Assembly (NCBI GenBank): GCA_937951135.1
Contig: CALFCI010000041.1
Location: 1 to 55,821, forward strand
From: an uncultured Aquimarina sp.
GTDB taxonomy: Bacteria > Bacteroidota > Bacteroidia > Flavobacteriales > Flavobacteriaceae
DNA length: 55,821 nucleotides
Reading direction: 5' to 3'
Part shown: piece after piece, positions 43,117 to 52,796 of the stretch
Layout of the letters: every line of letters begins with the position of its first letter
How positions within the stretch are numbered: position 1 is the stretch's first letter
Notes under the pieces: model-generated
What the model was told of the DNA's origin: nothing
Seen by the model: only the letters and a program-made list of their open reading frames with translations
The model's database searches: none
Position numbers and translations under genes: made by a program

Positions 43117-43737
43117 ATGAAAAAATATAGCATTATACTATTTCTATCTTTTTCAATATTCGCTTGTCAAAAAAAAGTGAAGATCCCTAAATGCTCCATA
43201 GCGTCTATTGCTATTGAAAATAGTAGTAGAAAAGGCCCTTATCAGGATTTCGACACACTGTTCGAGATGCATAAAGAATATACCGCAAAAAGTTTTGATT
43301 ATCCAGTAGGTAAACCCGATGGCAAAGGATATTATAATGCCCAAAAATTCACAAAAAATAATCATTTAGGGGATGATTGGAATGGTGTTGGAGGTGGAAA
43401 TAGCGACCTTGGCGATCCTATTTACAGTATTGCGAATGGGTATGTTACTGCTGCCGAAGATCTTGATGGTGGTTGGGGCAAAGTAATCCGAATAGTGCAT
43501 TTATTTAAAGGAAAGTACTACGAATCAATATATGCACATTGCCAAACAATGACTGTTCAAAAAGATACTTGGGTAAAAAAAGGAGTACCTATTGCAACCA
43601 TTGGTAATGCTGATGGGATATACTTAGCCCATCTACACCTAGAAATACGCGATACTCTTTTTATGGAAATTGGTCCAGGATATTCCAATGACACCCGTGG
43701 ATATCTTGATCCTACCCTATTCATAAATAAAAACTAA
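43117..43737 (+). CDS. M23-family peptidoglycan endopeptidase, lipoprotein
   Basis: ATG at 43117 (rather than 43054) gives a lipoprotein signal with Cys17. The 206-residue protein has the M23 zinc ligands H83 and D87 (HLGDD) and H172-x-H174 in YLAHLHLEIRD, and the glycine-rich loop between. It would cut peptide cross-links of the wall in the periplasm, attached to a membrane by lipid. Length is short but complete for a single-domain M23. Its stop overlaps the start of the DUF1015 gene by 1 bp, so they are coupled. Confidence 0.9.
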   Translation: MKKYSIILFLSFSIFACQKKVKIPKCSIASIAIENSSRKGPYQDFDTLFEMHKEYTAKSFDYPVGKPDGKGYYNAQKFTKNNHLGDDWNGVGGGNSDLGDPIYSIANGYVTAAEDLDGGWGKVIRIVHLFKGKYYESIYAHCQTMTVQKDTWVKKGVPIATIGNADGIYLAHLHLEIRDTLFMEIGPGYSNDTRGYLDPTLFINKN

Positions 43738-44951
43738 TGGCAAAAATTCGACCATTTAAAGCGGTGCGCCCTACACAAAATAATGTGGATCAAGTAGTGT
43801 CCAGATCATACACAGACTATACCCCTGAAGAACGCCATAAACATATTACAAAGCACCCTAATTCTTTTCTTCGTATTATCGATCCAGGATATGACACCTC
43901 CGTAAAAACACCTTTATTTACTCGGTATGCAAAAGTTCGTGAACGTTTCCTATCCTACAAAAATCAAGGTATTTTTATACAAGACACTACCCCTTGTTAT
44001 TACGTCTATCAAATCACTACACCACAGCATGTCTATTGTGGTATTATAGCACTTGCAAGTACTCAAGATTATGAAGATGGTGTGATCAAAAAACATGAAA
44101 ATACGTTACATAAAAAAGAGATTGCCTTTAAAAACTATCTAGAGCGTGTACAATTTAATGCAGAACCTGTATTACTTACCTACCCTGATAATCCAGTATT
44201 AATGCAAGTGATTGAAGCGGTTAAAACGCATAAAGCTACGTATTCCTTTACAACTACAGATCCACAACACCACCAACTATGGGCGGTAGCCGATATCGAC
44301 ATCGTAACAAAAATCGGTGCTATTTTTGAAAGCATCGATACGCTATATATCGCAGATGGGCATCATCGGTGTGCTTCGTCTTATGTACTTTCTAAAGCTA
44401 CAGCACCAACACCAAAGCCTACTGATTTTTTTATGAGTTATCTTATTCCTACATCTGATCTTCGCATTACCGAATTTAATAGGCTGGTCAAAGATCTCAA
44501 TGGACTTTCTGAAAATTTGTTTCTAAAGCAATTAGAAACTCACTTTTCTATTACTCCGAAAGGAACGACACCGTACAAACCGCAACAATCTCATGAATTT
44601 AGCATGTATTTGGATGGCTGTTTTTATCAACTTAAACTCAAATCACCCCTTATATTTGACACCCCAGTAGACGAATTAGATACTCAAATTTTATACACTA
44701 CAATATTACAACCTATTTTAGGGATTGAAAACTTACGTAATAATGATAGAATCCTTTATTATAATGGATTGAAAGGACAAATATTTATGCAGAAAAAAGT
44801 TGACAGTGGTACCTTTCGAATAGGTTTTGGATTGTATCCTATATCATTTTCGCAACTTAAAACAATTGCGGATCAAGGTCTCAAAATGCCTCCCAAGAGC
44901 ACTTATATTTTACCGAAGTTAAAAAGCGGCCTTACCATTTATGAGTTTTAA
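43737..44951 (+). CDS. DUF1015 family protein
   Basis: The 404-residue protein belongs to DUF1015, with the N-terminal MAKIRPFKAVRP and the central IADGHHRCAS motif. It is a cytoplasmic protein without signal. In many Bacteroidota it sits near serine or amino acid metabolism genes and its function is unassigned. Here it overlaps the M23 peptidase gene by one base. A kinase or hydrolase role has been proposed for relatives, but nothing in the sequence settles it. Confidence 0.9.
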   Translation: MAKIRPFKAVRPTQNNVDQVVSRSYTDYTPEERHKHITKHPNSFLRIIDPGYDTSVKTPLFTRYAKVRERFLSYKNQGIFIQDTTPCYYVYQITTPQHVYCGIIALASTQDYEDGVIKKHENTLHKKEIAFKNYLERVQFNAEPVLLTYPDNPVLMQVIEAVKTHKATYSFTTTDPQHHQLWAVADIDIVTKIGAIFESIDTLYIADGHHRCASSYVLSKATAPTPKPTDFFMSYLIPTSDLRITEFNRLVKDLNGLSENLFLKQLETHFSITPKGTTPYKPQQSHEFSMYLDGCFYQLKLKSPLIFDTPVDELDTQILYTTILQPILGIENLRNNDRILYYNGLKGQIFMQKKVDSGTFRIGFGLYPISFSQLKTIADQGLKMPPKSTYILPKLKSGLTIYEF

Positions 44952-45049
44952 TCCAAATTGTGGAGTTTAAGTCTCCAAGGCTTACCTCGAAATGTAAAAA
45001 ACAGGCCCACTCAGGATACTTCGTGGGCTTACTCCGAGGTAGTGAACTA
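44950..45049 (-). repeat. Dispersed repeat B, copy 3 (inverted)
   Basis: Reverse complement of 37113-37220, overlapping the last bases of the DUF1015 gene. Shared blocks: TTAAACTCCACAAT and TTTTTTACATTTCGAGG, with a homologous outer part. It lies directly past a gene end, as do the other copies. Confidence 0.7.
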
Positions 45050-45201
45050 TAAACGCTAACCACCATGAGAGCATCCATTTTGAGGAGTATCCAGAGTGCG
45101 TAATATATACTTCTATTTTTTTATATACGCCTATACACCCCCTATAAGTAGTATTCTATTTTCTATTTAGTATTCTATATTTTTAGGTATCTTTACCTTT
45201 C

Positions 45202-45867
45202 ATGAATTCAATAGCTAAAAATCTTCAACACATTCGTGCTACACTTCCAGATGAAGTAACATTAATCGCAGTTTCTAAAACAAAACCTGTATCAGATCTA
45301 ATGGAGGCCTATACTGAGGGGCAACGGATATTTGGCGAAAACAAAATTCAGGAAATGACTGAAAAATGGGAAGTCATGCCCAAAGATATTGCTTGGCATA
45401 TGATCGGTCATGTGCAAACCAATAAGGTGAAATATATGGCACCTTATGTCACTATGATTCATGCAGTAGATAGCCTTAAATTATTGAAAGAGATTAACAA
45501 ACAAGCTGAAAAACATAACCGGATTATACAGTGTTTACTTCAAATTAAAATTGCAGCAGAGGACACTAAATTTGGACTCACACCCCAAGAAGCAACAGAA
45601 ATACTTGTGGATAAAGAAGCTTTAAACCTACCTTATGTAACTATCCAAGGGCTAATGGGTATGGCTACTTTTACGGAGGATACAATACAAATCTCGAAAG
45701 AGTTTCAAAAAGTAACTACCTTGTTTCAAGAGTTACAACCAAAATTTCCTGCATTGAAGGTATTATCCATAGGAATGAGTGGAGATTACACTATTGCTAT
45801 AAACTCTGGTAGTACTATGGTCCGTGTAGGAAGTGCTATTTTTGGACATAGAAATTATGTTAAATAA
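45202..45867 (+). CDS. PLP homeostasis protein (YggS/PLPBP family)
   Basis: The 221-residue single-domain PLP protein folds as a TIM barrel. The PLP lysine is K26 in AVSKTKP. GENKIQEM (about 50-57), HMIGHVQTNK (about 75-84) and SIGMSGDYTIAI near the C-terminus are family hallmarks. It buffers PLP and affects amino and keto acid balance rather than catalysing a known reaction. It is followed by the exonuclease gene after 30 bp on the same strand. Confidence 0.95.
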   Translation: MNSIAKNLQHIRATLPDEVTLIAVSKTKPVSDLMEAYTEGQRIFGENKIQEMTEKWEVMPKDIAWHMIGHVQTNKVKYMAPYVTMIHAVDSLKLLKEINKQAEKHNRIIQCLLQIKIAAEDTKFGLTPQEATEILVDKEALNLPYVTIQGLMGMATFTEDTIQISKEFQKVTTLFQELQPKFPALKVLSIGMSGDYTIAINSGSTMVRVGSAIFGHRNYVK

Positions 45868-45897
45868 TTAATAATTACAGAACGACCAATATTACGT

Positions 45898-47265
45898 ATG
45901 TACGCAATTTTAGATATCGAAACTACCGGAGGAAAATACAATGAAGAAGGAACTACTGAAATTGCTATTTACAAATTTGATGGACATGAAATTGTAGATC
46001 AATTTATAAGCTTAGTAAACCCTGAGCGCCCCATACAACCCTTTGTCGTTAAACTTACTGGAATTAATACTGAAATGCTTCGCAATGCGCCCAAGTTTTA
46101 TGAAATCGCTAAGAGAATTGTAGAAATTACTTCCGATTGTATTCTCGTTGCACATAATGCTAGTTTTGATTATCGAATTTTAAAAACCGAGTTTTCTAGA
46201 TTAGGATATGAATTTGAACGACAGTCATTATGTACTGTAGAACTATCCAAAACATTGATACCTGACCAACCTTCATATAGTCTAGGTAAATTGGTGCGCA
46301 ATCTTGGAATACCCATTACAGATAGACATCGTGCCAACGGAGATGCTATTGCTACTGTTAAATTATTTAAATTATTACTGGCCAAAGATGTCGATAAAAC
46401 AATCATTATAAATGCAGTACGCTTGAACCCAAAAAAGCAAGTGGACAGTAAATTATTACAGTTGATTGCTGAAGTACCCATAGCTACTGGAGTATATTAT
46501 ATGCATAAAGAAGATGGAACAATTATATACATCGGAAAAAGTAAAAACATTAAAAAAAGAGTAACACAACACTTTACAGGTACGAATCGAAAATCAAAAA
46601 AAATACAAGCGGATGTAGCTAGTGTTACCTATGCTAGTACAGGAAGTGAATTGGTCGCATTATTGAAGGAAAGTGACGAAATCAAACAGCATAAACCAAT
46701 ATACAATAGAGCACTCCGCAAAACGAAATATGAGTATGCGCTATATGTAACTACAAATAAAGAAGGGTATTTAACCTTAAATTGTGCAAAGGCGGATGGT
46801 CGCAAAAAAAACATTACTACATTTACCAACCGACAACAAGCTGTATTATTATTAGACCTGTGGACAGAACGCTATACCTTATGCCAAAAGCTAGTAGGAT
46901 TAGATACCAGTAACACAAACTGTTTTAGATATACCATCAAACAATGTAATGGTGCCTGTATCTTAGAAGAATCCCCAGCGGCATATAATGCTAGAGTACA
47001 AGAGTTTATTGCAGATCATTCGTTTGATACTCAAAACATGATTATTGTGGATCGTGGACGCGATGTGGATGAGCAAAGTGCAATCTTAATAGAAGATGGA
47101 CGGTTTAAGGGTATTGGCTATTTTAACCTTAATTTTCAAATCAATACTCCAGAGATCTTGCGAACCATGATTACTCCTATGGAACATAATAGAGATGCCA
47201 AGCATATCATCCAAAGTTACATTCGAAAAAACAAACGGTTAAAAATTATAAAACTATCCAAATAG
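45898..47265 (+). CDS. DnaQ-like 3'-5' exonuclease fused to a GIY-YIG nuclease domain
   Basis: The 455-residue protein has an N-terminal DEDDh exonuclease (about 1-165): DIE (6-8), HNASFD (about 86-91), and H144 with D149 in HRANGD. It is followed by a GIY-YIG domain (about 195-290) with GVY (198-200) and YIG (211-213), like UvrC or Cho N-terminal nuclease. The remaining 160 residues (with Cys residues near 320-360) resemble the Cho/UvrC-like tail. A two-nuclease protein of this kind would cut near damaged or flapped DNA and trim ends. The fusion also occurs in other Bacteroidota and Actinobacteria. Substrate is unknown. The start at 45898 follows the PLP gene by 30 bp. Confidence 0.9.
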   Translation: MYAILDIETTGGKYNEEGTTEIAIYKFDGHEIVDQFISLVNPERPIQPFVVKLTGINTEMLRNAPKFYEIAKRIVEITSDCILVAHNASFDYRILKTEFSRLGYEFERQSLCTVELSKTLIPDQPSYSLGKLVRNLGIPITDRHRANGDAIATVKLFKLLLAKDVDKTIIINAVRLNPKKQVDSKLLQLIAEVPIATGVYYMHKEDGTIIYIGKSKNIKKRVTQHFTGTNRKSKKIQADVASVTYASTGSELVALLKESDEIKQHKPIYNRALRKTKYEYALYVTTNKEGYLTLNCAKADGRKKNITTFTNRQQAVLLLDLWTERYTLCQKLVGLDTSNTNCFRYTIKQCNGACILEESPAAYNARVQEFIADHSFDTQNMIIVDRGRDVDEQSAILIEDGRFKGIGYFNLNFQINTPEILRTMITPMEHNRDAKHIIQSYIRKNKRLKIIKLSK

Positions 47266-47438
47266 CACTAATTTTATATCTTATTTTGTTAGCACCGCGC
47301 CTCTAATACTAATCACTATAATATTTAATACAACTACTGTATGGCAATACGATCAAACTAACGTTAAGATGCCAAAGTTATTAGCCATAAAAAACTATAA
47401 TTTTTTCACTACTTTTATTTTTTATTTAAAAAACATAC

Positions 47439-48263
47439 GTGAGCACCAAGACACCACATTCCAAATGGAAAAATCGATTACATGAAATTATTTATGAAGC
47501 CGATACACCAGGCGGAAAATTATTTGATGTAGTATTATTATTTATGATCCTCAGCAGCATTGTACTCGTCATGCTGGAGAGTGTTTCATACCTTAATGAT
47601 CAATACCATACTATATTCAATATATTGGAATGGGGAATCACGATTTTATTCTCTGTAGAGTACCTTTTGAGAATCATTTCCATTCAAAACCCTAAAAAAT
47701 ATATTTTCAGTTTTTTTGGTATTATTGACCTACTGTCAACCATTCCAAAATATCTTTCTTTATTTTTTGTAGGCACTCATGCATTGGTTGCCTTAAGAGC
47801 ATTGCGTTTATTACGTGTATTTAGAATTTTAAAATTGGCGCGTTTTGTTGGTGAATCAAACCAATTGGTCAAAGCATTATCAGCCAGTCGTGCTAAAATA
47901 TCTGTATTCCTATTTGCTGTAGTCATTGTATCTATCATTTTGGGTACTATTATGTACCTTATTGAAGGCCCTCAATATGGATTCACTAGCATTCCCAGAA
48001 GTGTGTATTGGTGTATTGTAACCCTTACTACTGTGGGCTATGGCGACATCTCTCCACAAACTCCATTAGGACAACTTATAGCTTCGGTTGTAATGATTTT
48101 AGGATACGGAATTATAGCGGTCCCTACTGGAATTGTATCGGCAGAATATGCCCAACAAAATAAGGTTGCACTCAATACGCAATCGTGTGTGCATTGCAAT
48201 GAAACTACGCATGAGGATCATGCTAAATTTTGTCATAACTGTGGAACCTCTTTACATGGATAA
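47439..48263 (+). CDS. Voltage-gated potassium channel with C-terminal zinc ribbon
   Basis: The 274-residue channel starts at GTG and has six membrane helices. The S4 helix has regularly spaced Arg (about 120-136), and the selectivity filter TVGYGD is at 198-203. A C-terminal zinc ribbon follows, C250-xx-C253 and C265-xx-C268 (CVHC, CHNC), an uncommon ending for this ion-channel family. It should form a tetramer in the inner membrane and set K+ flow and membrane potential. Its last 8 bp overlap the start of miaA. Confidence 0.9.
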   Translation: MSTKTPHSKWKNRLHEIIYEADTPGGKLFDVVLLFMILSSIVLVMLESVSYLNDQYHTIFNILEWGITILFSVEYLLRIISIQNPKKYIFSFFGIIDLLSTIPKYLSLFFVGTHALVALRALRLLRVFRILKLARFVGESNQLVKALSASRAKISVFLFAVVIVSIILGTIMYLIEGPQYGFTSIPRSVYWCIVTLTTVGYGDISPQTPLGQLIASVVMILGYGIIAVPTGIVSAEYAQQNKVALNTQSCVHCNETTHEDHAKFCHNCGTSLHG

Positions 48264-49167
48264 AACATTAATCGTTATCGTAGGTCCTACTGCCATTGGA
48301 AAAACAAGCCTTAGTATTCAATTAGCACAACATTTTAATTGTGAAATTGTATCGGCTGATAGTCGTCAATTTTTTAAAGAAATGCACATTGGTACTGCCG
48401 CTCCTACTCCAGAAGAGCTGAATGCAGCCCCGCATCATTTTATACATAATGTAAGTATCCATACTCCGTATTCTGTGGGAGATTATGAAAAAGAAGCATT
48501 ACAAACCATAACAACCTTATTTTCAACACAGGACTATGCAATTCTTATTGGAGGTTCTGGTTTATATATTGATGCCGTAACAAAGGGATTGGATTATTTT
48601 CCTGAAGTAAAAGAAGCCGTTCGAAATCAGGTTAGAGATACGTATGCTGCACAAGGAATTGTTCCATTACAGGAACAACTTCAAGACCTTGATCCTGTAT
48701 ACTACAACACTGTAGACATCCATAATACACAGCGAGTAATTAGAGCTTTAGAAGTATGCCTTAGTAGTGGAAAGCCCTATTCCTCTTTCCGTACAGCATC
48801 CAAAAAAGAACGTCCGTTTCATATCATTAAATTGGGCATCACCGCAGAACGCGCTATCATTTATGATCGTATCAATAGCCGGGTAGATCTTATGATGGAG
48901 GCTGGTTTAGTAAATGAAGTACAACAATTGGTCCCCTATCAACATCTTAATGCATTAAATACCGTAGGCTATAAAGAACTGTTTAAATACCTCGATAACG
49001 AATGGGAATTAGAAACGGCTATTACTGAAATCAAAAAAAACACACGTCGATTTGCCAAACGACAACTGACTTGGTTTAGAAAAGATACTGAAACTATATG
49101 GTTTGATTATAAAGTACCAATAACCAATTACATCGATCAGATACAACAGTACAACACTTCAAAATAA
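48256..49167 (+). CDS. miaA: tRNA dimethylallyltransferase
   Basis: The 303-residue enzyme adds a dimethylallyl group to A37 of tRNAs that read codons starting with U. The P-loop GPTAIGKT (10-17), SADSRQ (about 37-42), and GGSGLY (about 101-106) are family motifs. The longer frame from 48133 is the shadow of the channel gene. The ATG at 48256 overlaps the channel stop (8 bp), implying translational coupling. Length is normal. Confidence 0.96.
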   Translation: MDKTLIVIVGPTAIGKTSLSIQLAQHFNCEIVSADSRQFFKEMHIGTAAPTPEELNAAPHHFIHNVSIHTPYSVGDYEKEALQTITTLFSTQDYAILIGGSGLYIDAVTKGLDYFPEVKEAVRNQVRDTYAAQGIVPLQEQLQDLDPVYYNTVDIHNTQRVIRALEVCLSSGKPYSSFRTASKKERPFHIIKLGITAERAIIYDRINSRVDLMMEAGLVNEVQQLVPYQHLNALNTVGYKELFKYLDNEWELETAITEIKKNTRRFAKRQLTWFRKDTETIWFDYKVPITNYIDQIQQYNTSK

Positions 49168-49221
49168 TAAAACATTTCTTTACTATTTTTGAAAACACAA
49201 GGTTCACCCTGTGCGTATACG

Positions 49222-50622
49222 TTAGTTAATCCAACAACCATCCCAAGGTGTATTGCTTAATGGAATATCAAAAATCTCCCCATTATAGGTATTCCCATTT
49301 GCACTACCACTCACCTGTAAAAAACGATATGCCCAGCACTCACTAGGATTGGTTACATCATTATTTTCTAACGTAAGATTGGACATTTCAGAAAACACCA
49401 AATATCCTTCAATTAAGGTATTATCCCTAATCACCAAATCGCGCCCTTTATACATATAAAACCCACAACCATTACAGGTATTCTCATAGATATAAGTAGT
49501 TTCTGGATTGGTTTTAGGTTTATCATTAGAATACATAATAATCCCCGTTTTACCATTTACAGAACCATTTAACATCGTAATACTATTGTTTCGAATGGTC
49601 ATATTTCCATTCTTTCGATATACTATTGGCCCATCTATATAGGGTACATCTACACCTTGTTCTAATGTATTATTTTCTACAATTACATTACGCCCATCTA
49701 CATTGACTATATCTCCACCTTTATTATGATGAAAATAATTGGTTCGTATCGTAATATCTTGACTGCTATAAATACCGCTTTCGACATCAATACCAAACTG
49801 AGGTGAAGTCCCTTGCGTATGATGGATTTCATTATTTTCAATCAATACATCTTCTCCTCCAACAATCGAAACCCCTTGGCGTCGATTATCATTCATTTCG
49901 TTATGTATAATCGCAATATGTTTCACTGAGCTACCGGGTCCTTTTTGTCCTACTAATAAAATGCCATCGCCATTCGCTTTACCGAGTATCATATTTTCTA
50001 CCGTTACATATTCGCTTTCGTTTTGAATACAAATCAAATGCCCTTCATCATGTGCTGTTCCTCCATCTGCTCTAGGCGTATAGGTATGTGCATCTCGATC
50101 TCCAATAATAGTTCCTCCAGACACAACAACATGTGTTTTTTCTGTAATTTCAATTGCACAATAATTCCATTTGTCATTAGGTACCATCTCTATAATAGCC
50201 TCTTTATCCAACAAAAAAGCCATATTACTATGTAAGGCTATTCCGGATTGATAAATATCATTCCCATATTTACCAATTAGATAATGTCCTGCCGGTAATC
50301 GAATAATTCCGTACCCTTCTCCTACTGCCCAATCTATGGCTTTTTGAAGATTATCTGTCGTTTTTTCTGCTGCTGTCTTATCACTAGGGATATCCCAACG
50401 GTCGAGTTCAATAGTATAAGAACGCTCTGAAATTTCCGAATATGGTAATGTGGTAATCGCATCCATAGCCCCTGTAATTTCTTGTGGCTCTCTTGTTTGG
50501 ATTGTTGTATCACTATTTGAGTTTGCATCTTCATTTTCTAAAGAGTCACTTTCGCAAGCGATTACAAGTATCAATACCATACTACAGCATACTAAATCCT
50601 TCAAATATTTATATACTTCCAT
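49222..50622 (-). CDS. Right-handed parallel beta-helix lipoprotein
   Basis: ATG at 50622 (rather than 50649) gives a lipoprotein signal with Cys23 (VIACES). The 466-residue protein has an N-terminal pectate-lyase-like start (about 75-110, DNLQKAIDWAV...GYGIIRLPAGHY) and then many short repeated turns of the NosD/PbH1 type (ITIRTN, VIVENN, MTIRNN, LVIRDN). It resembles polysaccharide lyases and mannuronan C5-epimerases of the AlgG/AlgE type, but no catalytic residues can be assigned with confidence. It is on the cell surface or periplasm and may act on an algal polysaccharide. The 3' end is convergent with miaA, 54 bp apart. Confidence 0.8.
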   Translation of the reverse strand: MEVYKYLKDLVCCSMVLILVIACESDSLENEDANSNSDTTIQTREPQEITGAMDAITTLPYSEISERSYTIELDRWDIPSDKTAAEKTTDNLQKAIDWAVGEGYGIIRLPAGHYLIGKYGNDIYQSGIALHSNMAFLLDKEAIIEMVPNDKWNYCAIEITEKTHVVVSGGTIIGDRDAHTYTPRADGGTAHDEGHLICIQNESEYVTVENMILGKANGDGILLVGQKGPGSSVKHIAIIHNEMNDNRRQGVSIVGGEDVLIENNEIHHTQGTSPQFGIDVESGIYSSQDITIRTNYFHHNKGGDIVNVDGRNVIVENNTLEQGVDVPYIDGPIVYRKNGNMTIRNNSITMLNGSVNGKTGIIMYSNDKPKTNPETTYIYENTCNGCGFYMYKGRDLVIRDNTLIEGYLVFSEMSNLTLENNDVTNPSECWAYRFLQVSGSANGNTYNGEIFDIPLSNTPWDGCWIN

Positions 50623-51103
50623 TTTATTTATAATTATTCCTAAAAACATATTAATATTTTTAGAGTACTTCGATCATACTAAAACGAAGAAAAAGGAAGC
50701 CTAGTATATTCTCTTCTAAAAAAACAAAAAGAACAGTCACCGTTATAGTACCGAAAGGTTAATCCTAAATGCGTTCTTTTTCAAGAATACGTATGTAATA
50801 AAACACTCATTTTAATTGAGGCCAAAAAAAAGCCCTGTCCTTACCAGAACAGGGCCAACCACCCAATCAACTAAAGTTAAGATGTCTTAACTTCACTCTT
50901 TCCTTATATACTTATATACTATACACTTTAAAAACTTTCTATAGACTCTTTCTTTAACGGCTCTTCTATACATGAATATTCTTCTTCCATCTCTTCATCT
51001 TATGGTTTATGTTATGCTTATACTCCAAAAATATGTCATATTTGACAGTTACAATACACCTCTTTCCGTGAAAAACATACCCTGCAAACAGGGGTAAACG
51101 GGT
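50623..51103. other. Spacer with an orphan minus-strand terminator, about 480 bp
   Basis: No clear gene was seen. A strong minus-strand terminator lies at 50824-50855. Upstream of it on that strand are a palindrome AAGTTAAGA-TG-TCTTAACTT (50874-50893) and a 20-codon frame (50928-50990, MEEEYSC start). The terminator is 248 bp past the stop of the small lipoprotein gene, so either that mRNA has a long tail or a small RNA lies between. Confidence 0.55.
50824..50855 (-). terminator. Intrinsic terminator on the minus strand
   Basis: On the minus strand GGCCCTGTTC and GGACAGGGC form a stem with GCCCTGT/ACAGGGC (7 bp) and loop of about 10 nt. It is followed by eight T residues (TTTTTTTT). This is a classical Rho-independent terminator. 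Confidence 0.8.
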
Positions 51104-51496
51104 TTAATCTTCCAACTGCTTAGAAAGCTGCTGTAATTGTATTGATTTTGCTTTCATATATATATTCAATTTCTGAATTTCTTCTTCTGAAAGTTCTTCA
51201 TTGACCGCTTTTACTTTTTGAGCTAACTCTTCTCCTATTGTGCGTAATGAATCTAGCAAATCCATATCTCTGCTTGCAACAAACTCTGCATAGGCTTCTA
51301 TATATATATCGTAAGAACGAATATATTCTTTAACATTTTTATCTTGAAAACTATCTACAGTGATCACTGGTGATGTTATTATTTTATGAGCTGGATATGG
51401 TATCGCCGCTGTTGCAGTGTTCTCTGTATCTATGTGTTCCGTTTTACAACCACTCCATAGCAGTAGTCCTAAGCTTAGTAGTATTACATTTTTCAT
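51104..51496 (-). CDS. Small lipoprotein of unknown function
   Basis: From the ATG at 51496 (the frame also has starts at 51505 and 51499) the protein is 130 residues, with a lipoprotein signal MKNVILLSLGLLLWSGC. The mature part is helical and charged (about 60-130, EELSEEEIQKLNIYMKAKSIQLQQLSKQLED), a likely coiled coil. No family is recognised. It could be an envelope spacer or a chaperone-like lipoprotein. Confidence 0.7.
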   Translation of the reverse strand: MKNVILLSLGLLLWSGCKTEHIDTENTATAAIPYPAHKIITSPVITVDSFQDKNVKEYIRSYDIYIEAYAEFVASRDMDLLDSLRTIGEELAQKVKAVNEELSEEEIQKLNIYMKAKSIQLQQLSKQLED

Positions 51497-51651
51497 CATT
51501 ACCATTGGGGTTATATTGAAATATTATTATGATATCTACAAAAGTCATTTTTTTATCACAATCCCAAAACACACTTTTCCGTGAAAATACACCACTGAAT
51601 ACAGGGATTAGATTTCAAATTTCTAATGTGTATTGCTATACTCATATTTAA

Positions 51652-51659
51652 TATCTTTG
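51652..51659 (+). promoter_or_regulatory. Candidate -7 element for the second YdjM-like gene
   Basis: TATCTTTG matches TAnnTTTG, 19 bp before the ATG at 51679. Confidence 0.5.
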
Positions 51660-51678
51660 ATGCATACAGACATTATAT

Positions 51679-52686
51679 ATGGATTCATTAACACAGATTG
51701 TATTGGGTGCTGCAATGGGCGAGGCAGCTATTGGAAAAAAGGTTGGCAATAAAGCTATGCTATGGGGTGCTATCGCAGGTACAATACCCGATTTAGATGT
51801 CTTAACAAAATTATTTACTGATGATGTTACAGCCAATGAAATGCACCGTGGGTTTTCGCACTCTATACTTTTTAGTATCATTGCGGCGCCACTATTAGGA
51901 TGGATTTTAGCGCAACTCTATCGCAATAAAGAAGCCAACTGGAAAGACTGGACATGGCTTATGTTTTTAGGCATTTTTACACACCCTATTCTTGATGCAT
52001 TTACTACATGGGGGACTCAACTGTTTTGGCCCTATACCTATAAGGTATCGTTTAAAAATATTTTTGTTGTCGATCCATTATATACGATCCCCTTCTTAAT
52101 CTTTTTAATCATGGCGATGTGTTACCATAGAACACATCCCAAACGTCGTAAATGGAATCGCTTGGGGATTATAATTAGTAGTTTGTATATGCTCTTAACC
52201 TTAGGGTTTAAATGGATTTCGTATCACCAATTTAAGTCCAGTTTAATCGCTCAACAGATCTCTTATATCTCCATTCAAAACCGCCCCACTCCTTTGAATA
52301 GTATTTTATGGACGGCTAGCATCGAAACTTCAGATTCTTTTTTAATAGGATACTATTCATTACTCGATGGCAAACACACGATTCCATATACTCGATTTCC
52401 AAAAAACCATCACCTACTTTCGGATCTTGCAGCGGACCCTCTGATTCCTAGATTAATTACATTAACGGAAGGTTGGTACTCCGTAGAAAAAATTAATGAT
52501 ACATTGTATGTCAATGATCTTCGTTTTGGACAGATGGGTATTGGCACCGCTAATGCCACCTTTGTATTTAGCTATGAACTCTATCGGGATACCAACGGAA
52601 TCCTAAAAGCTAAAGAACGGGAACGAAAAATGGATGAAGTCATGCCGCTTTTTAAAGAATTATTTACCCGGGTTTTGGGTATTTGA
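51679..52686 (+). CDS. YdjM-like membrane-bound metal-dependent hydrolase, long form
   Basis: The 335-residue protein shares the DUF457 layout with the gene at 31 kb: MDSLTQIVLGAAMGEA, PDLDVL (about 38-43), MHRGFSHS (about 55-62), a second HPILDAFTTWG (about 98-108), and four to five membrane segments. A soluble C-terminal part of about 150 residues is added. The conserved His and Asp residues probably bind metal. Function is unassigned. It ends 110 bp before the broken XRE gene and is not obviously part of the restriction locus. Confidence 0.88.
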   Translation: MDSLTQIVLGAAMGEAAIGKKVGNKAMLWGAIAGTIPDLDVLTKLFTDDVTANEMHRGFSHSILFSIIAAPLLGWILAQLYRNKEANWKDWTWLMFLGIFTHPILDAFTTWGTQLFWPYTYKVSFKNIFVVDPLYTIPFLIFLIMAMCYHRTHPKRRKWNRLGIIISSLYMLLTLGFKWISYHQFKSSLIAQQISYISIQNRPTPLNSILWTASIETSDSFLIGYYSLLDGKHTIPYTRFPKNHHLLSDLAADPLIPRLITLTEGWYSVEKINDTLYVNDLRFGQMGIGTANATFVFSYELYRDTNGILKAKERERKMDEVMPLFKELFTRVLGI

Positions 52687-52796
52687 TCTGAAAGAAGAAC
52701 TTTAGAAAGTGGAACAGATATACACAAACTCTCAACTTTTTGAAATAATTTAAAAAAACTACTTACATTTAGTTGCTGAATAAACAACGTCTGAAA

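Noticed and set aside
48133-48255. Upstream start for miaA
   Set aside because: The text before 48256 is the shadow of the potassium channel frame. The P-loop sits at the normal distance from the ATG at 48256.
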